Source of the DNA: Lampris incognitus
Lineage: Eukaryota > Chordata > Actinopteri > Lampriformes > Lampridae
DNA: 64,000 bases
Direction: 5' to 3'
Assembly: GCF_029633865.1 (NCBI RefSeq)
Contig: NC_079213.1
Coordinates: forward strand, 89,701,131-89,765,130
Numbering within the stretch: position 1 is the stretch's first letter; every line of letters begins with the position of its first letter. Below the pieces are notes generated by a model, which saw only the letters and a list, made by a program, of their open reading frames with translations, did not search any database and was not told the origin of the DNA. A program made the position numbers and the translations under genes. This document shows, piece by piece, positions 27,525 to 37,673 of this stretch.

Positions 27525-28172
27525 TAACGTAACCGATGTGGGTGCAGGTGTTTGTTCCAACCAAGCAGTGACACACCTGAGTCTACAAATTAAGGTCCTT
27601 AGCAAAGAGTCTACTACTACTACTACTACTTTCGGCTGCTCCCGTTAGGGGTCGCCACAGCGGATCATCCGTTTCCATTTCTTCCTGTCTTCTGCGTCTT
27701 CCTCTGTCACACCAGCCACCTGCATGTCTTCCCTCACCACATCCATAAGCCTCCTCTTTGGCCTTCCGCTTCTCCTCTTCCCTGGCAGCTCCATATTCAG
27801 CATCCTTCTCCCAATATACTCAGCATCTCTCCTCCACACATGTCCAAGCCATCTCAATCTTGCCTCTCTTGCTTTGTCTCCAAACCGTCCAACCTGAGCG
27901 GTCCCTCTAATATAATCGTTCCTAATCCTGTCCTTCTTCGTTACTCCCAGTGAAAATCTTAGCATCTTCAACTCTGCCACCTCCAGCTCCGCCTCCTGTC
28001 TTTTCGTCAGTGCCACTGTCTCCAAACCATATAACATAGCTGGTCTCACAACCTTAGCAAAGAGTATTGTTGATTAATAGAATCAGGTGTGTAACTGCTT
28101 GGTTGGAACAAAGACCTGCACCCACACCAGCCTTTTCTGGATCATGCTGCCTATCCCTACACCGGGGAAAGA
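27525..28172. mobile_element. hAT-type MITE, split by an antisense RTE insertion
   Basis: The left half (27525-27610) has TGTGGGTGCAGGTGTTTGTTCCAACCAAGC-type sequence. The right half (28052-28170) has its inverse, ending CTGGATCATGCTGCCTATCCCT. The whole would form a long hairpin. The better-preserved relative at 34738-34989 has both termini and an 8-bp target duplication. Confidence 0.75.
27611..28051 (-). mobile_element. 5'-truncated RTE LINE, antisense
   Basis: The minus strand from 28049 encodes the C-terminal part of an RTE protein in one open frame of 134 codons: MLYGLETVALTKRQEAELEVAEL, LRWLGHVWRRDAEYIGRRML, GRPKRRLMDVVREDM, then CGDP and stop. The 3' tail is (TAG)n, seen on the plus strand as TCTACTACTAC at 27611. 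The 14-bp sequence CCTTAGCAAAGAGT flanks it on both sides (27597-27610 and 28052-28065). 5' truncation, simple-repeat tail and target duplication are typical of target-primed insertion. The intact partial frame suggests it is fairly young. Confidence 0.93.
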
Positions 28173-28187
28173 GTGATGGGCATCAAG

Positions 28188-28306
28188 ATGGCAAGCATTA
28201 GAGCAAACATCAGAGAAATTCAGCCATACATGTTTGAGCCTCAGTCAGACCCAGACACAGATTCTTTTGTGCACCAAAATCGGCGACTAGCAGATTTATC
28301 ATAATG
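28188..28306 (+). pseudogene. Exon-like fragment resembling the start of P2X7-intracellular-domain proteins
   Basis: ATG at 28188 opens MASIRANIREIQPYMFEPQS followed by an acidic stretch and NRRLADLS, then TAA at 28302 in place of an expected codon before a W, and a GTAAGT-type donor at 28307. The acidic MFEP segment is like the N-terminus of a family found in fish near transposons, which continues into a P2X7-type Cys-rich domain. No following exon is visible. The assignment is tentative. Confidence 0.35.
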
Positions 28307-28383
28307 GTAAGTGTAGAGTTCTGGTATGACTCTCATGTGAAGATGGTTGTCGGATACAATCCGTGCTATTTTCACTTTTTAAA

Positions 28384-28625
28384 CCTTTCAAGAACCTTCC
28401 TTTGGAGGTTTACCGGGCACAGCCAACTGGGAGGAGACCCCAGGGTAGACCCAGAACTCGCTGGAGGGACTACATGTCCAGTCTGGCCTGGGAACGCCTT
28501 GGGATCCCCCAGGAGGAGCTGGAGGGCGTTGCTGGGGAGAGAGACGTCTGGAGTGTCCTACTTAGCTTGCTGCCACCGCGACCCTACCCTGGAAAAGCAG
28601 CTGCAGATGAGATGAGATGAGATGA
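28384..28625 (+). mobile_element. LINE 3' end with (GATGA)n tail
   Basis: It encodes PTGRRPQGRPRTRWRDYMS, LAWERLGIPQEELEGVAGERDVW and LLPPRP, the typical C-terminal end of a common fish LINE protein, followed by a GATGA tandem tail at 28604-28624. The 5' part is missing (5' truncation). Confidence 0.65.
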
Positions 28626-29153
28626 AACTTTTGAAGAAGTAGCTTACCAGCACTAGAAGTGTTCTATCAACTGACATATTGTGCTTGGAAACCAGGAATG
28701 CTTTTACGCCGCAAGAACACAAGTTGTTGTGAATGACGAGATGGTAGTAAAGTCTGACACGGCCTGTAATGATGGTGAGGATAGCATGGCTACCATGAGA
28801 GCTACTTTCGCTCTTTCCGAGCTCACCCAGGTGGCATTAGAGAAGACGCTAATTACCAGCATTTGTGGCGAGATCAACTTCTTGCCGAGTTGAAATCTGT
28901 GGTTGCGACTCACACAACCCAGATTGCTGATATTGAAACTTGACTTACTGATGCTGACATGAGGCTTCAAGTGCTCGAGCAGAAATACTCCCTGCTCGAA
29001 ACAACAAACTCCTCATTAAGACTCAATCTTGAAAACCGTGCAAAAAAGGAAGGATTTGAGAATTATAGGTATCCCAGAGGGATCGGAGGAGGGACGCCCC
29101 TCAGAGTTCATATCTTCTTTTTTCAAAACTATTTTTGGCGAAAGAAAGCTATC

Positions 29154-29561
29154 CATCCATCCATCCATTATCTGGACCACTTTTCCTGCTCTCAGGGTCG
29201 CGGGGATGCTGGAGCCTATTCCAGCAGTCATTGGGCAGCAGGCGGGGAGACTCCCTGGACAGGCCGCCAGGCCATCACACAGAGCTGAGACACACACACA
29301 CACACACCCCCACACACACATTCATGCATGCACACTCACATTCATACCTAGAGGCAATTTGGGATGGCCGATTCACCTGACCTACATGTCTTTGAACTGT
29401 GGGAGGAAACCGGAGCACCCAGAGGAAACCCATGCAGACACGGGGAGAACATGCAAACTCCATACAGAGGACGACCCCCAAAGGTTGAACTACCCCGGGG
29501 CTCGAACCCAGAACCTTCTTGCTGTGAGGCGACCGCGCTAACCACTGCGCCACCGTGCCGC
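29154..29561 (-). mobile_element. tRNA-derived SINE, antisense, in L1 ORF1
   Basis: On the minus strand it starts GCGGCACGGTGGCGCAGTGG (box A region) and has GGTTCTGGGTTCGAGCCC (box B) about 50 bp on. The body runs through GGAAACC/CACGGGG-type conserved sequence and a CA run, and it ends in a GGATGGATGGAT tail. AGAAAGCTATC flanks both ends (29143-29153 and 29562-29572). This is a complete insertion. Truncated relatives are at 32371-32643 and 52611-52697. Confidence 0.93.
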
Positions 29562-29827
29562 AGAAAGCTATCTGGCAGTCCTGTAATCAAGAGAGCACAC
29601 CATTCTCTGGCCCCGAAGCTACAGACCAACCAGCGACCCTGGCCTATGATTGCCCACTTACCCTGTGAAAGAGGAGAACCTTTGTTACTCCCGCTCACCA
29701 AGCCAGCTGTGTTACAAGTGCTCCCCAATTTGCATATACCTGGATGTGTCTGCTGATTTAGCCCATCAAGGTGGGGAAGTCAGAAGTGTCAAATCGAAAC
29801 TTTACAAAGGTGGAGTGAAGTTTCACC

Positions 29828-30118
29828 AGGGTCTAGATCCAACGGGGTGTAGGCTCGGGAGTAGATGTGATTGGCTGTTGCGTCGGCCAATAGCCAGTGC
29901 AGAACCTCGAAGCGCACTGACTTGAAACAAACGATGCACACTGAAACATTTAGCTAGGTAGCTTACAACTGACCTTAATATTGCCAGATCGTACTATAAT
30001 GATAGCTAACGTTAACACTTGCTAACAATGGAAATTCAAAGAGTTTAAACCCTAACCCTAACCAAGAACCAATCACGTCTACTTCCGTGCCTACACCCCA
30101 GTGGATCTAGCGTCAACC
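29828..30118. mobile_element. Small foldback element, relative of 51506-52474
   Basis: The left arm (about 29832-29930) matches 51510-51600: CTAGATCCAACGGGGTGTAGG, a CAATAG-type middle and CCTCGAAGCGCACTGA. The right arm (30062-30118) is the inverse of the outer part. The left end lacks a few bases relative to the other copy. A pair of CCCTAA units sits at about 30048-30060. Confidence 0.7.
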
Positions 30119-30250
30119 TTTTGCCAGCTGTTCCCAATCAGGCTTGTCATTTCCCTCCCGGGAACACAGCCATAAGCTCACGACTCCGGCAGCAGCGACC
30201 CGCTTTGTCAAAAAGGTGACACAACCAACGTTGGAGCCGAATGATACTGT

Positions 30251-30876
30251 CTCCCCCACCCCCCGGCTATTTGGACGATCCAACAAGCCCTGCATATAAC
30301 ACGGGGCAGCTGAAGACATTAGTTCTGTTACCCTGCCTTCACCTTTACCCTGGATCTTCTCACCAGACAGTAAGACATTGATATTTTGATGCTCAATTTT
30401 GATAGTCGTCCAATAATTATATATGTAATTATTAATTTAATATTCTTTTGGCTTATATATTTGGCCTTTTGTTCTATTTGTTTATTTATTTTAATATTTT
30501 TTCTCCCCTTTGCCCCTTTTATTTATAAAGGTTGGGTTAACTGTCATCCAAATAGTCCTTTTACTATGTTAACTGTTTATTTTACTTTACTCTTTCCCCT
30601 CTTTTGCTTTTATTTCTCTTCAGGATATGAGTCCACGGAAATGTGGTGGTCTTTGTTTGCCTAAGGTTTTACTTTGCACCATCCCCGTGTTTTGCTTTTT
30701 CTGTGAGTGTGTGTGTGTTTTTTTTTCTTCCTATATTGTCCATATATGGCTATTTTTATTCCATGTGGGTCTGGACACCTGTTTTCCAAGTATTATTTGA
30801 CCAAGGTTCAGTGATTGTAATTATGTACTTGGACTAACGCTGGCCCTTTATTCTAAAGAGAGTTTGGAAGAGTCCT
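30251..30876. other. No gene seen; T-rich sequence
   Basis: The stretch is rich in T and in TTTATT/CCCTTT words and could be LINE spacer sequence following ORF1. No domain is recognisable in either strand. Confidence 0.4.
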
Positions 30877-30935
30877 ACACTGATCAGCCAAAACATTAAA
30901 ACCACTGACAGGTGAGTGAATAACATTGATTATCA
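30877..30935 (+). repeat. Tc1-like inverted-repeat end
   Basis: CACTGATCAGCCAAAACATT and AAAACCACTGACAGGTGAGT are the terminus of a common fish Tc1-like/MITE family, next to a TA. The rest of the element is absent. Confidence 0.6.
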
Positions 30936-30939
30936 CAGA

Positions 30940-31385
30940 AAGTTGAATCAGTTCATCTGGACACAATGTACATTGAGAGAAACGTTCCATCACTCATCTA
31001 AGTGATCTCTTCAGTTTAAACTGACTGCAGGTATCCCCACCCTTATAAACAATATGGTGGCATAACAATCGAAACCAACAATTGGTTTCATATGCAAATA
31101 TGGGCGTGACCATTAACTAGAGTTACAATGGCCAGGATTGTGGAATAGTTGCAATCGCAGCATTGTGAGATGGTGACAGATGTACTCTTAGCGCCCCCCC
31201 CCCCCCCCCCCCGGTTCTGGGATGGTCGTTCCCTCTTCCCATAGATGGCCTCTTTGACTCCCCATTCAAACCTGTGGCATAGGCAGAAATCACAGTGTGG
31301 ATGGGCACAGAGAAAATCAGGTGGGTCCAGCCCATCTGAGACAGTCTGAGACCAATCAAAGCCTGTGAAACACATTAATCAAAAT
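30940..31385 (-). mobile_element. Penelope-like element fragment with degenerate hammerhead motif
   Basis: The minus strand from about 31380 encodes the end of a GIY-YIG endonuclease region (WGVKEAIYGKRERPSQNRGGG), interrupted by a run of G (C on the plus strand, 31194-31212). Downstream on the same strand, 31014-30984 reads CTGAAGA, a 6-bp stem-loop, then GGAAC, a hammerhead ribozyme core with one altered base (GAAAC expected). Confidence 0.65.
31194..31212. repeat. Poly(C) run
   Basis: An unbroken C run inside the Penelope fragment; its length in the assembly may be unreliable. Confidence 0.9.
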
Positions 31386-31546
31386 AGGCAGTTAAAACTA
31401 TACTTGCCTAAATCCAACACAGTTTAAGCACACAAGGTTTATATATCATCAGCAGTCAAGTTTATTTGTATAGCCCAAAATCAGTAATGTTACAGGCACC
31501 AAGACAAACATTAACAGCATCACATAGCCTGGCACAGTGGCCACAT

Positions 31547-31549
<3 letters not shown>

Positions 31550-31611
<62 letters not shown>
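31550..31611. repeat. (CA)n microsatellite
   Basis: Uninterrupted CA units. A short C run plus (CA)n also occurs at 31730-31763. Between 31386 and 31877 I see nothing else. Confidence 0.97.
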
Positions 31612-31614
<3 letters not shown>

Positions 31615-31877
31615 GACAGATGCAACAGCATCATTAATCATTATCTATGGACAGAGGTACACCGGCACCAACATGCTCAGCAACGTTAAAGATGACACTT
31701 GAATATAGCCTGGCTCGGCGACCACGTAACCCCCCCCCCCCACACACACACACACACACACAATCACCATAAAATCCAACTGTACATCCAACAAAAACTA
31801 TACCCCATAAACAATAATATTGAAATAGGCAATATGCTACTACAGTCCTAAATTGTAAATTAGCTTACTTTTGATGA

Positions 31878-32370
31878 TTACAGCAGGAGACAATGGGGTT
31901 TGGTGTTGAACACTGAAATTATTTCATTATAGTCCAACAACTCAGTTGATTCTCTTTCAAAGGTGAGCAGGCACAAAGAGTTCAGTCTGTATGTCATCAC
32001 TGATGCCCTGAAGCCAGTTTTTAGCCGACTTACAGTTGAAAAGAGTCTTTCAACAGCGCCACTTGTTATAGGTAGGGTGACGGGGGGCCGTAGGAGACGA
32101 TTCATTTTGGGAAATATGCCGCTGGGGCATTCGTTGAGCTCTTCAGCAAGTGATGGAAAGACCCTGTCCACCGTGACCTTTCTCGTCAGCTGCTGTACAA
32201 ACAGGTCATGTTCTGCATCTTCCAGCGATGGAGAAGTGTGTGCTGGCGGGCTGTATTAATGCCTTGTCACCAAAGATGTTTGACTGAGGCAAGCAAGCAG
32301 CAGTAGCTCTCATAAACCTGTACATGTCTGCCTTAAAACGCGTTTTCATTTCCATGAGCTGCCTGTCTAG
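31878..32370 (-). pseudogene. hAT transposase C-terminal fragment, antisense
   Basis: The minus strand encodes KTRFKADMYRFMRATAACLPQ (about 32345-32280) and later LPITSGAVERLFSTVSRLKT with RLNSLCLLTFERES (32090-31950). The second part is the hAT dimerisation/C-terminal region that carries the last acidic catalytic residue context (AVERLFS). Stops lie between the two parts. The upstream part is cut off by the SINE at 32371. Confidence 0.8.
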
Positions 32371-32643
<273 letters not shown>

Positions 32644-32645
32644 TA

Positions 32646-33536
32646 CAGTGCATCCGGAAAGTATTCACACCCCTTCACTTTCCCCACATTTTGTTATGTT
32701 ACAGCCTTATTCCAAAATGGATTAAATTCCTTTTTTTTCTCATCAATCTACATACAATACCCCATAATGACAAGGTGAAAAAGGTTTTGTAGAAATGTTT
32801 GCAAATTTATTAAAAATAAAAAACTGAAATATTGCATGTACATAAGTATTCACACCCTTTGCTATGACGCTCAAAATTGAGCTCAGGTCCATCCTGTTTC
32901 CACTGATCATCCTTGAGATGTTTCTACATCTTGATTGGAGTCCACCTGTAGTAAATTCAATTGATCGGACATGATTTGGGAAGGCATACACCTGTCTATA
33001 TAAGGTCCCACTGTTGACAGTGCATGTCAGAGCAGAAACCAAGCCATGAAGTCAAAGGAATTGTCTGTGGACCTCCGAGACAGGATTGTATCAATGCGCA
33101 GATTTGGGGAAGGGTACAAAAAAATGTCTACAGCTTTGAAGGTCCCAAAGAGCACAGTGGTCTCCATCATTCATAAATGGAAAAAGTTTGGATCCACCAG
33201 GACTCTTCCTAGAGCTCTTCCCAGCCAAACTGAGCAATCGGGGGAGAAGGGCCTTGGTCAGGGAGGTGACCAAGAACCCGATGGTCACCCTGACAGAGCT
33301 GCAGCGTTCCTCTGTGGAGATGGGAGAACCTTCCAGAAGGACAACCATCTCTGCAGCACTCCACCAATCAGGCCTTTATGGTAGAGTGGCCAGATGGAAG
33401 CCTCTGCTCAGTAAAAGGCACATGACATTCCGCTTGGAGTTTGCCAGAAAGCACCTAAAGGACTCTCAGACCATGAGAAACAAGATTCTCTGGTCTGATG
33501 AAACCAAGATTGAACTCTTTGGCCTGAATGCCAAAC
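32646..33536 (+). mobile_element. Tc1-like transposon, copy 2, left half only
   Basis: It starts CAGTGCATCCGGAAAGTATT after a TA and is closely similar to copy 1. It stops abruptly after GGCCTGAATGCCAAA at 33536, where antisense Gypsy-A sequence begins. The other half is not in the window. Confidence 0.93.
33046..33536 (+). pseudogene. Tc1 transposase N-terminal part, truncated
   Basis: [17 protein letters not shown] opens in frame and continues through [14 protein letters not shown] and the HTH region. A short deletion around 33214 (the AGRPAKLSN region of copy 1) shifts frame. The frame then returns with VARWKPLLSKRHM and [17 protein letters not shown], which contains the first catalytic Asp. 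Everything after is missing. Confidence 0.92.
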
Positions 33537-35849
33537 GTCCGGTAATGGTGTCGGTTGTAATGGTTCAGGTGGGTCAGGTCTGGCAACTATCTGACAGCTG
33601 TGGCAACTTTTACAGTACTTTTCAGCTGCCCTATCCATGCTAGGCCACCACACCTTGGTCCTGAGATGTTGCTTAGTCCCACCGATCCCCAGATGTCCCT
33701 CATGTGCCAATGCCAGGGCTCTTGCATGCAATGTTGTGGGTAACACAATACATGTTACACGAAGAACTAGGTACCCCACCACGCACAGCTCATTCACAAT
33801 TGCTGCATCGGTTTTACAGTTTCCAAAATGTCCAGTTGTGATTGCCTTCCATACTTCAGTTAGTTCTGGATCAGCTGCAGAGGCCTCTTCCATCTCTCTA
33901 GTAGTGAGTGCTTTGGAGGTGGCGTTTATGGCTACAAATCTCATGTAATAATCTGAGCCATGGGCGTGTCTCTCTTGCTTTGCTGTCTCTCCCAGCAGTC
34001 GTGACAATGGGTCGGCAATGTTTTGTTTGCTCGGGATGTGTACCACCTTGAAATTGTATGGCTGTAGCCTAAGTACCCACCTCTCTATGCGGGCACAGGG
34101 TTTGAATTCGGGCCCATATATTATTTCTAATGGCTTATGGTCAGTTACCAAATCAAACCCTCGGCCATACACATATGGGTTAAGTCTCTCGCGAGCCCAT
34201 ACAAGAGCTAGAGCCTCTCTGACTGTCTGAGTATTTCCTCTCGCAGTCAGTTAAACTATGACTCACATAGCATATTGGCACTTCCTGTCTCTGTTGGTTC
34301 TGAACCAGTACTGCACCTAAACCTACCCGACTGGCATCCACTATCGTTTGTATCTGTACACACCATTATGTACAGCAAAGGTAGTGATTTCCCTTGACTC
34401 AGGGGTCAGTTCAAGTTGGTGACACCCCCAGGTCTAGTTTACTAAACACTGTCGAGCCATTCATCTCTTGAAGAATCTCATCCACAGTGAGGAATGGATA
34501 TCACCCTCTCACTATGGCCTGGTTTGCACGTCTCATGTCTAGACATAACCTTACATCATGGTCTGATTTTGGTACAATAACCACAGGGTTTACCCATGGG
34601 GTGGGGCCAGTTACCGGTTCAATAATGTCCACCATGTCCAATAATTGTTTTATTTTGGCCTCTACTGCGCCCCTTAGGTTGAACGGAAAACGCCTCAGCG
34701 GCTGGGCCACAGACTTTACTTTCGGGTCTATGTACAGCAGGATAGGCAACATGGTCCAGAAAGGTCCGGTATGGGTGCAGGTCTTTGTTACAACCAAGCA
34801 GTTACACACCTGATTCTATAGATCAACCAATAGTCTTGTTCCAACCAAGCAGTTACACACCTGATTCTATTCGTCAACCAATAGTCTTTGCTAAGGACCT
34901 TGATTTGTAGACTCAGGTGTGCAACTCCTTGGTTGGAACAAAGACTTGCACCCACACCGGACCTTTCTGGATCATGTTGCCTATCCCTGATATACAGGTT
35001 TATCTGTTTTGTCCTGGAATACCTTTGGATACTGCTGTTTGAGTGACTGTCTTTTGTCTACCACAGCTGAGACATTTGCGCCTATTTTAAAAACTCCCAA
35101 GTTTCATGGCTGTCTCCCTTCCTAGTAGTGGCTCCCCATTGCCTTTAACCACAATGAGCTCTGTCTGCTCAGTTTTGCTACCTATTGTAATCTTACATGT
35201 AAAGGCACCTTTAACTGACAGAGGTTGGCTAGACGCATAAGAAAATAACTTTCTCGATGTCTTAGGGATATATGAATGACACTTAATGCATTCGAACTTT
35301 AACCATTCCCATGTGTTTTCATCAATAACATTACTGGTTGCACCAGAGTCAATCAGCATTTTCAGATTTACTCCCCCTACACTAAGGGTAAGTCTCCCAG
35401 TCATTTCATTCCCATTAATCACAACTGCAAAGTCACCCCCCCTCTATATTGTTTATTCTGTGTTTCTTTATAGACCTACTCTTTGTGAGGAACACTTTTG
35501 AGAAATGATCCTTCCCACCGCACTTATGACAAGTTTGTCCTCACGCTGGGCATTTCGGATCCTTGCCCATGTGGTTTGTGTGTCCACAACTATAACATTT
35601 CCTTTCATCATTGTCACCATTTCCCTTTGGTTTCCTTGCCTAGCGTTTCATCCATTTCCCTTCAGTTTGTGTAATGCGACGAATAGTCTCTGTCTCCGCC
35701 TTCTCCGTGAGTGACATAGCTGACATCTGCTCCTCGACATTTTCACACTGTGAGGCTATTTGTAATGTGTGGGTGTGTGTTAGGCCTAGCCCTTCTTCTA
35801 GCAGTTTCCTCCACACATACTATGTTGATATACATTTACACAGGATAGC
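33537..35849 (-). mobile_element. Ty3/Gypsy element A, internal part (rest of gag, protease, RT remnant, RNase H, integrase start)
   Basis: Reading on the minus strand from 35849: gag continues with AILCKCIS and KLLEEGLGL (about 35840-35780). It goes on to CCHC knuckles near 35600-35510 (CYSCGHTNHMG, then CHKCGGKDHF-like), and a protease with MLIDSGATSNVID (35350-35310). The RT start follows (PWVNPVVIVPKSDHDVRLCLDMRRAN, about 34590-34520), then most of the RT body is missing. RNase H comes next (VTDHKPLEIIYG, ADPLSRLL, 34140-33990) and the integrase HHCC region (HEGHLGIGGTKQHL, CKSCHSCQ, 33720-33600). It is truncated at the Tc1 junction. Its gag N-terminus is at 50822-51205, beyond the Copia insertion. 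Confidence 0.88.
34738..34989. mobile_element. hAT-type MITE in Gypsy-A
   Basis: The left end is CAGGATAGGCAACATGGTCC and the right end GGATCATGTTGCCTATCCCTG, inverted repeats of at least 60 bp (CCGGTGTGGGTGCAGG, TTGTTCCAACCAAGC). Flanks ATGTACAG (34730-34737) and ATATACAG (34990-34997) are an 8-bp duplication with one mismatch. An internal segment with CAACCAAGCAGTTACACACC is duplicated in tandem. CAGGG-type ends with 8-bp duplication fit hAT. Confidence 0.9.
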
Positions 35850-35854
35850 ATCTC

Positions 35855-36175
35855 TGTTGACATATATGAAATGTGTGCTCTCAATTGTAGAAGTAAATCT
35901 ATATTTTTGTATTAACACAGGCAAACTTCACGAGTACATATGGTACTGTATGATGGACAACGATAACAGCCAATGAAATGCGCTGAGACTGGCATGTGGT
36001 CTGTGCGTATATAACAGTGTGCATCTGTCAATAAAGTTCCTCTTTCTACGTTGATCCCGGTAAGAGCAGAACTGGCGCCCCACTGTGGATTTATTCCTCC
36101 ATAAAGTTAGCATTTACTTCGGTCTAGCACTGGGTATGCACACCAGAATCGCTGAACAATTCAACTCTAACAACA
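35855..36175 (+). repeat. 5' LTR of the Copia element
   Basis: It starts TGTTGACATATATGAAATG and ends CTCTAACAACA. It contains GTATATAACAGTGTG (TATA-like, about 36006) and AATAAAG (about 36030). The presumed primer-binding site GGTTATGGGGCCAGAG follows at 36176. Confidence 0.93.
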
Positions 36176-36805
36176 GGTTATGGGGCCAGAGTTACCCAGA
36201 GATAGTTATCAAGTGATTTGCCACCGAGAGAAATATCGCAACGTACCGCGTGTATTGGTTAGCATGCTAGCACCATGAGTAGAAGGGTCATTGAGTCAAA
36301 TAGCAGGGGCGAAAGACCCATGATGGAAAGATCGAGTAGCCTTTGGTCTCGACTAGTCTTTGATGGAGATGAAAAGAACTATGAACTGTGGGAGACAAAA
36401 TTTTTGGGCCATCTTCGGTAACAAGGGCTAAAGGACACTATTTTAAATTAGCCTACTGACGGTGATGGACGGGCAGTAGATGGAGCGAAAAATGCCGAGG
36501 TATATGCGGAGCTAATCCCATTTCTGGATGATAAAAGTTTGTCGCTGGTAATGCGGGAAGCAGCGGACGATGGGCGGAAAGCGCTAAAAATTCTGAGACT
36601 ATTATGCATGTAAAAGGAGGCCGCGTATAATTAGCCTGTATACAGAACTGACTTAACTTCAAAAGTCGAGCAGTGAGAGTGTGACTGGATACGTTATACG
36701 TTATACAGCCATCACCGCATTGAGAAACGCTGGTGAAACATTGAGTGATGGGCTTCCAAAGGAGTTGAACCAAGTGCAACTGGACTTGGTATATATCCGT
36801 GAAGA

Positions 36806-36838
36806 CGTTTCGCCTCTCATCCAAGAGGCTTCCTCAGT
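36806..36838 (-). ncRNA. Hammerhead ribozyme core, intact motif
   Basis: On the minus strand: CTGAGGA (36837-36831), stem-loop GCCTCT-TGGATG-AGAGGC, then GAAAC (36811-36807). This is the CUGANGA...GAAA core known from Penelope-like elements. The short outer stems were not folded. Confidence 0.65.
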
Positions 36839-36909
36839 TCGTGCCTTTCTGACTAGACCAAGCTTGTCTTACTGGCTGGTGATGAGACTCAGATATTTAG
36901 CCTCTAGGA

Positions 36910-37130
36910 GTCGTTGTCAGAGCTATTGATATGCGTGGCTCTTTGTGTCCCGATGTATAACAACACCCGTCACTAATAGAGCCATAGATATGAGTGGCTC
37001 TTTTGTGTATCGATGTTATGGCTGCGCCCGTCATTATCGGAGCTATTGATATGTGTGGCTCTCCTGTGCTTCGATGTCCAGCCGGGCCCGTCGCCATCGG
37101 AGCTATTGATTTGCATTTGTTTAGCAGCGA
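36910..37130. repeat. Tandem repeat of about 60-bp units in the Penelope-like element
   Basis: Units start at about 36910, 36969, 37030 and 37090 with GTC...GAGC(T/C)AT...GAT and TGGCTCT. The last is partial. They extend the coding frame after the endonuclease on the minus strand (repeated ATHIN/SDNDG-like words). Confidence 0.85.
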
Positions 37131-37642
37131 CGGTCGTTGGGGGTGTTAGTTTCGACTTCATTGTTCAGTGGTCATGAGAGTCGTTGGAGCCGTTAGTGAC
37201 CGACTGTTGTTCTTGGAGGCTAGGCTTCTTGAGTCTCCTGGGTAGAGATGAAAGGACGGCATTGTAAGTGGGAGATAGGTGGTGACGCAGACCTCCTCCT
37301 CTGTTGAGGGATGGTTTTTCCAGTTTCACATAGATGGCTTCCTTCACCTCTCTTTCAAACCATCTGTCTTCTCTGTCCAAAATGTGTACGTTGCTGTCCT
37401 CGAAGGAGTGTGTCTTCTCCTTTAGGTGTAGATAGACTGCTGAGTCTTGTCCTGAGGAGTTTGGCCTTCTGTGTTAGGCCATCCGTTTGTGTAGTGGTTG
37501 TTTGGTTTCTCCTATGTATAGATCAGTGCAATCACAAAGAGCCACGCATATCAATAGCTCTGACAACGACTCCTAGAGGCTAAATATCTGAGTCTCATCA
37601 CCAGCCAGTCAGACTAGCTTGGTCTAGTCAGAAAGGCACGAA

Positions 37643-37673
37643 CCAAGGAAGCCTCTTGGATGAGAGGCGAAAC
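37643..37673 (+). ncRNA. Hammerhead ribozyme core, degenerate
   Basis: It is the inverted partner of 36806-36838. Stem-loop and GAAAC are kept, but the first motif reads CCAAGGA instead of CTGAGGA, so it is probably not catalytic. Confidence 0.55.

Larger units (their letters stand above)
28690..30250 (+). mobile_element. L1/Tx1-like LINE ORF1 remnant, carrying SINE and foldback insertions
   Basis: Pieces of an ORF1 nucleic-acid chaperone are visible: a coiled-coil-like part (28800-29040, ending MRLQVLEQKYSLLETTNSSLR), then LRIIGIPEGSEEGRPSEFISSFFKTIFGE at 29050-29140, and after the SINE, VIKRAHHSLAPKLQTNQRPWPMIAHL at about 29580-29660. Those motifs are the RRM-like centre of L1/Tx1 ORF1p. 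Stops occur around 28890-28950. The C-terminal part near 30120-30250 is weak. No ORF2 follows. Confidence 0.65.

Noticed and set aside
30048..30060. Interstitial telomere repeat (CCCTAA units)
   Set aside because: Only two units inside a foldback element; too short to mean a telomere or a fusion point.
35855..36175. Retroviral provirus with envelope gene
   Set aside because: The domain order inside the LTRs is integrase before RT (Copia) and no envelope-like frame is present in any of the LTR elements of the window.
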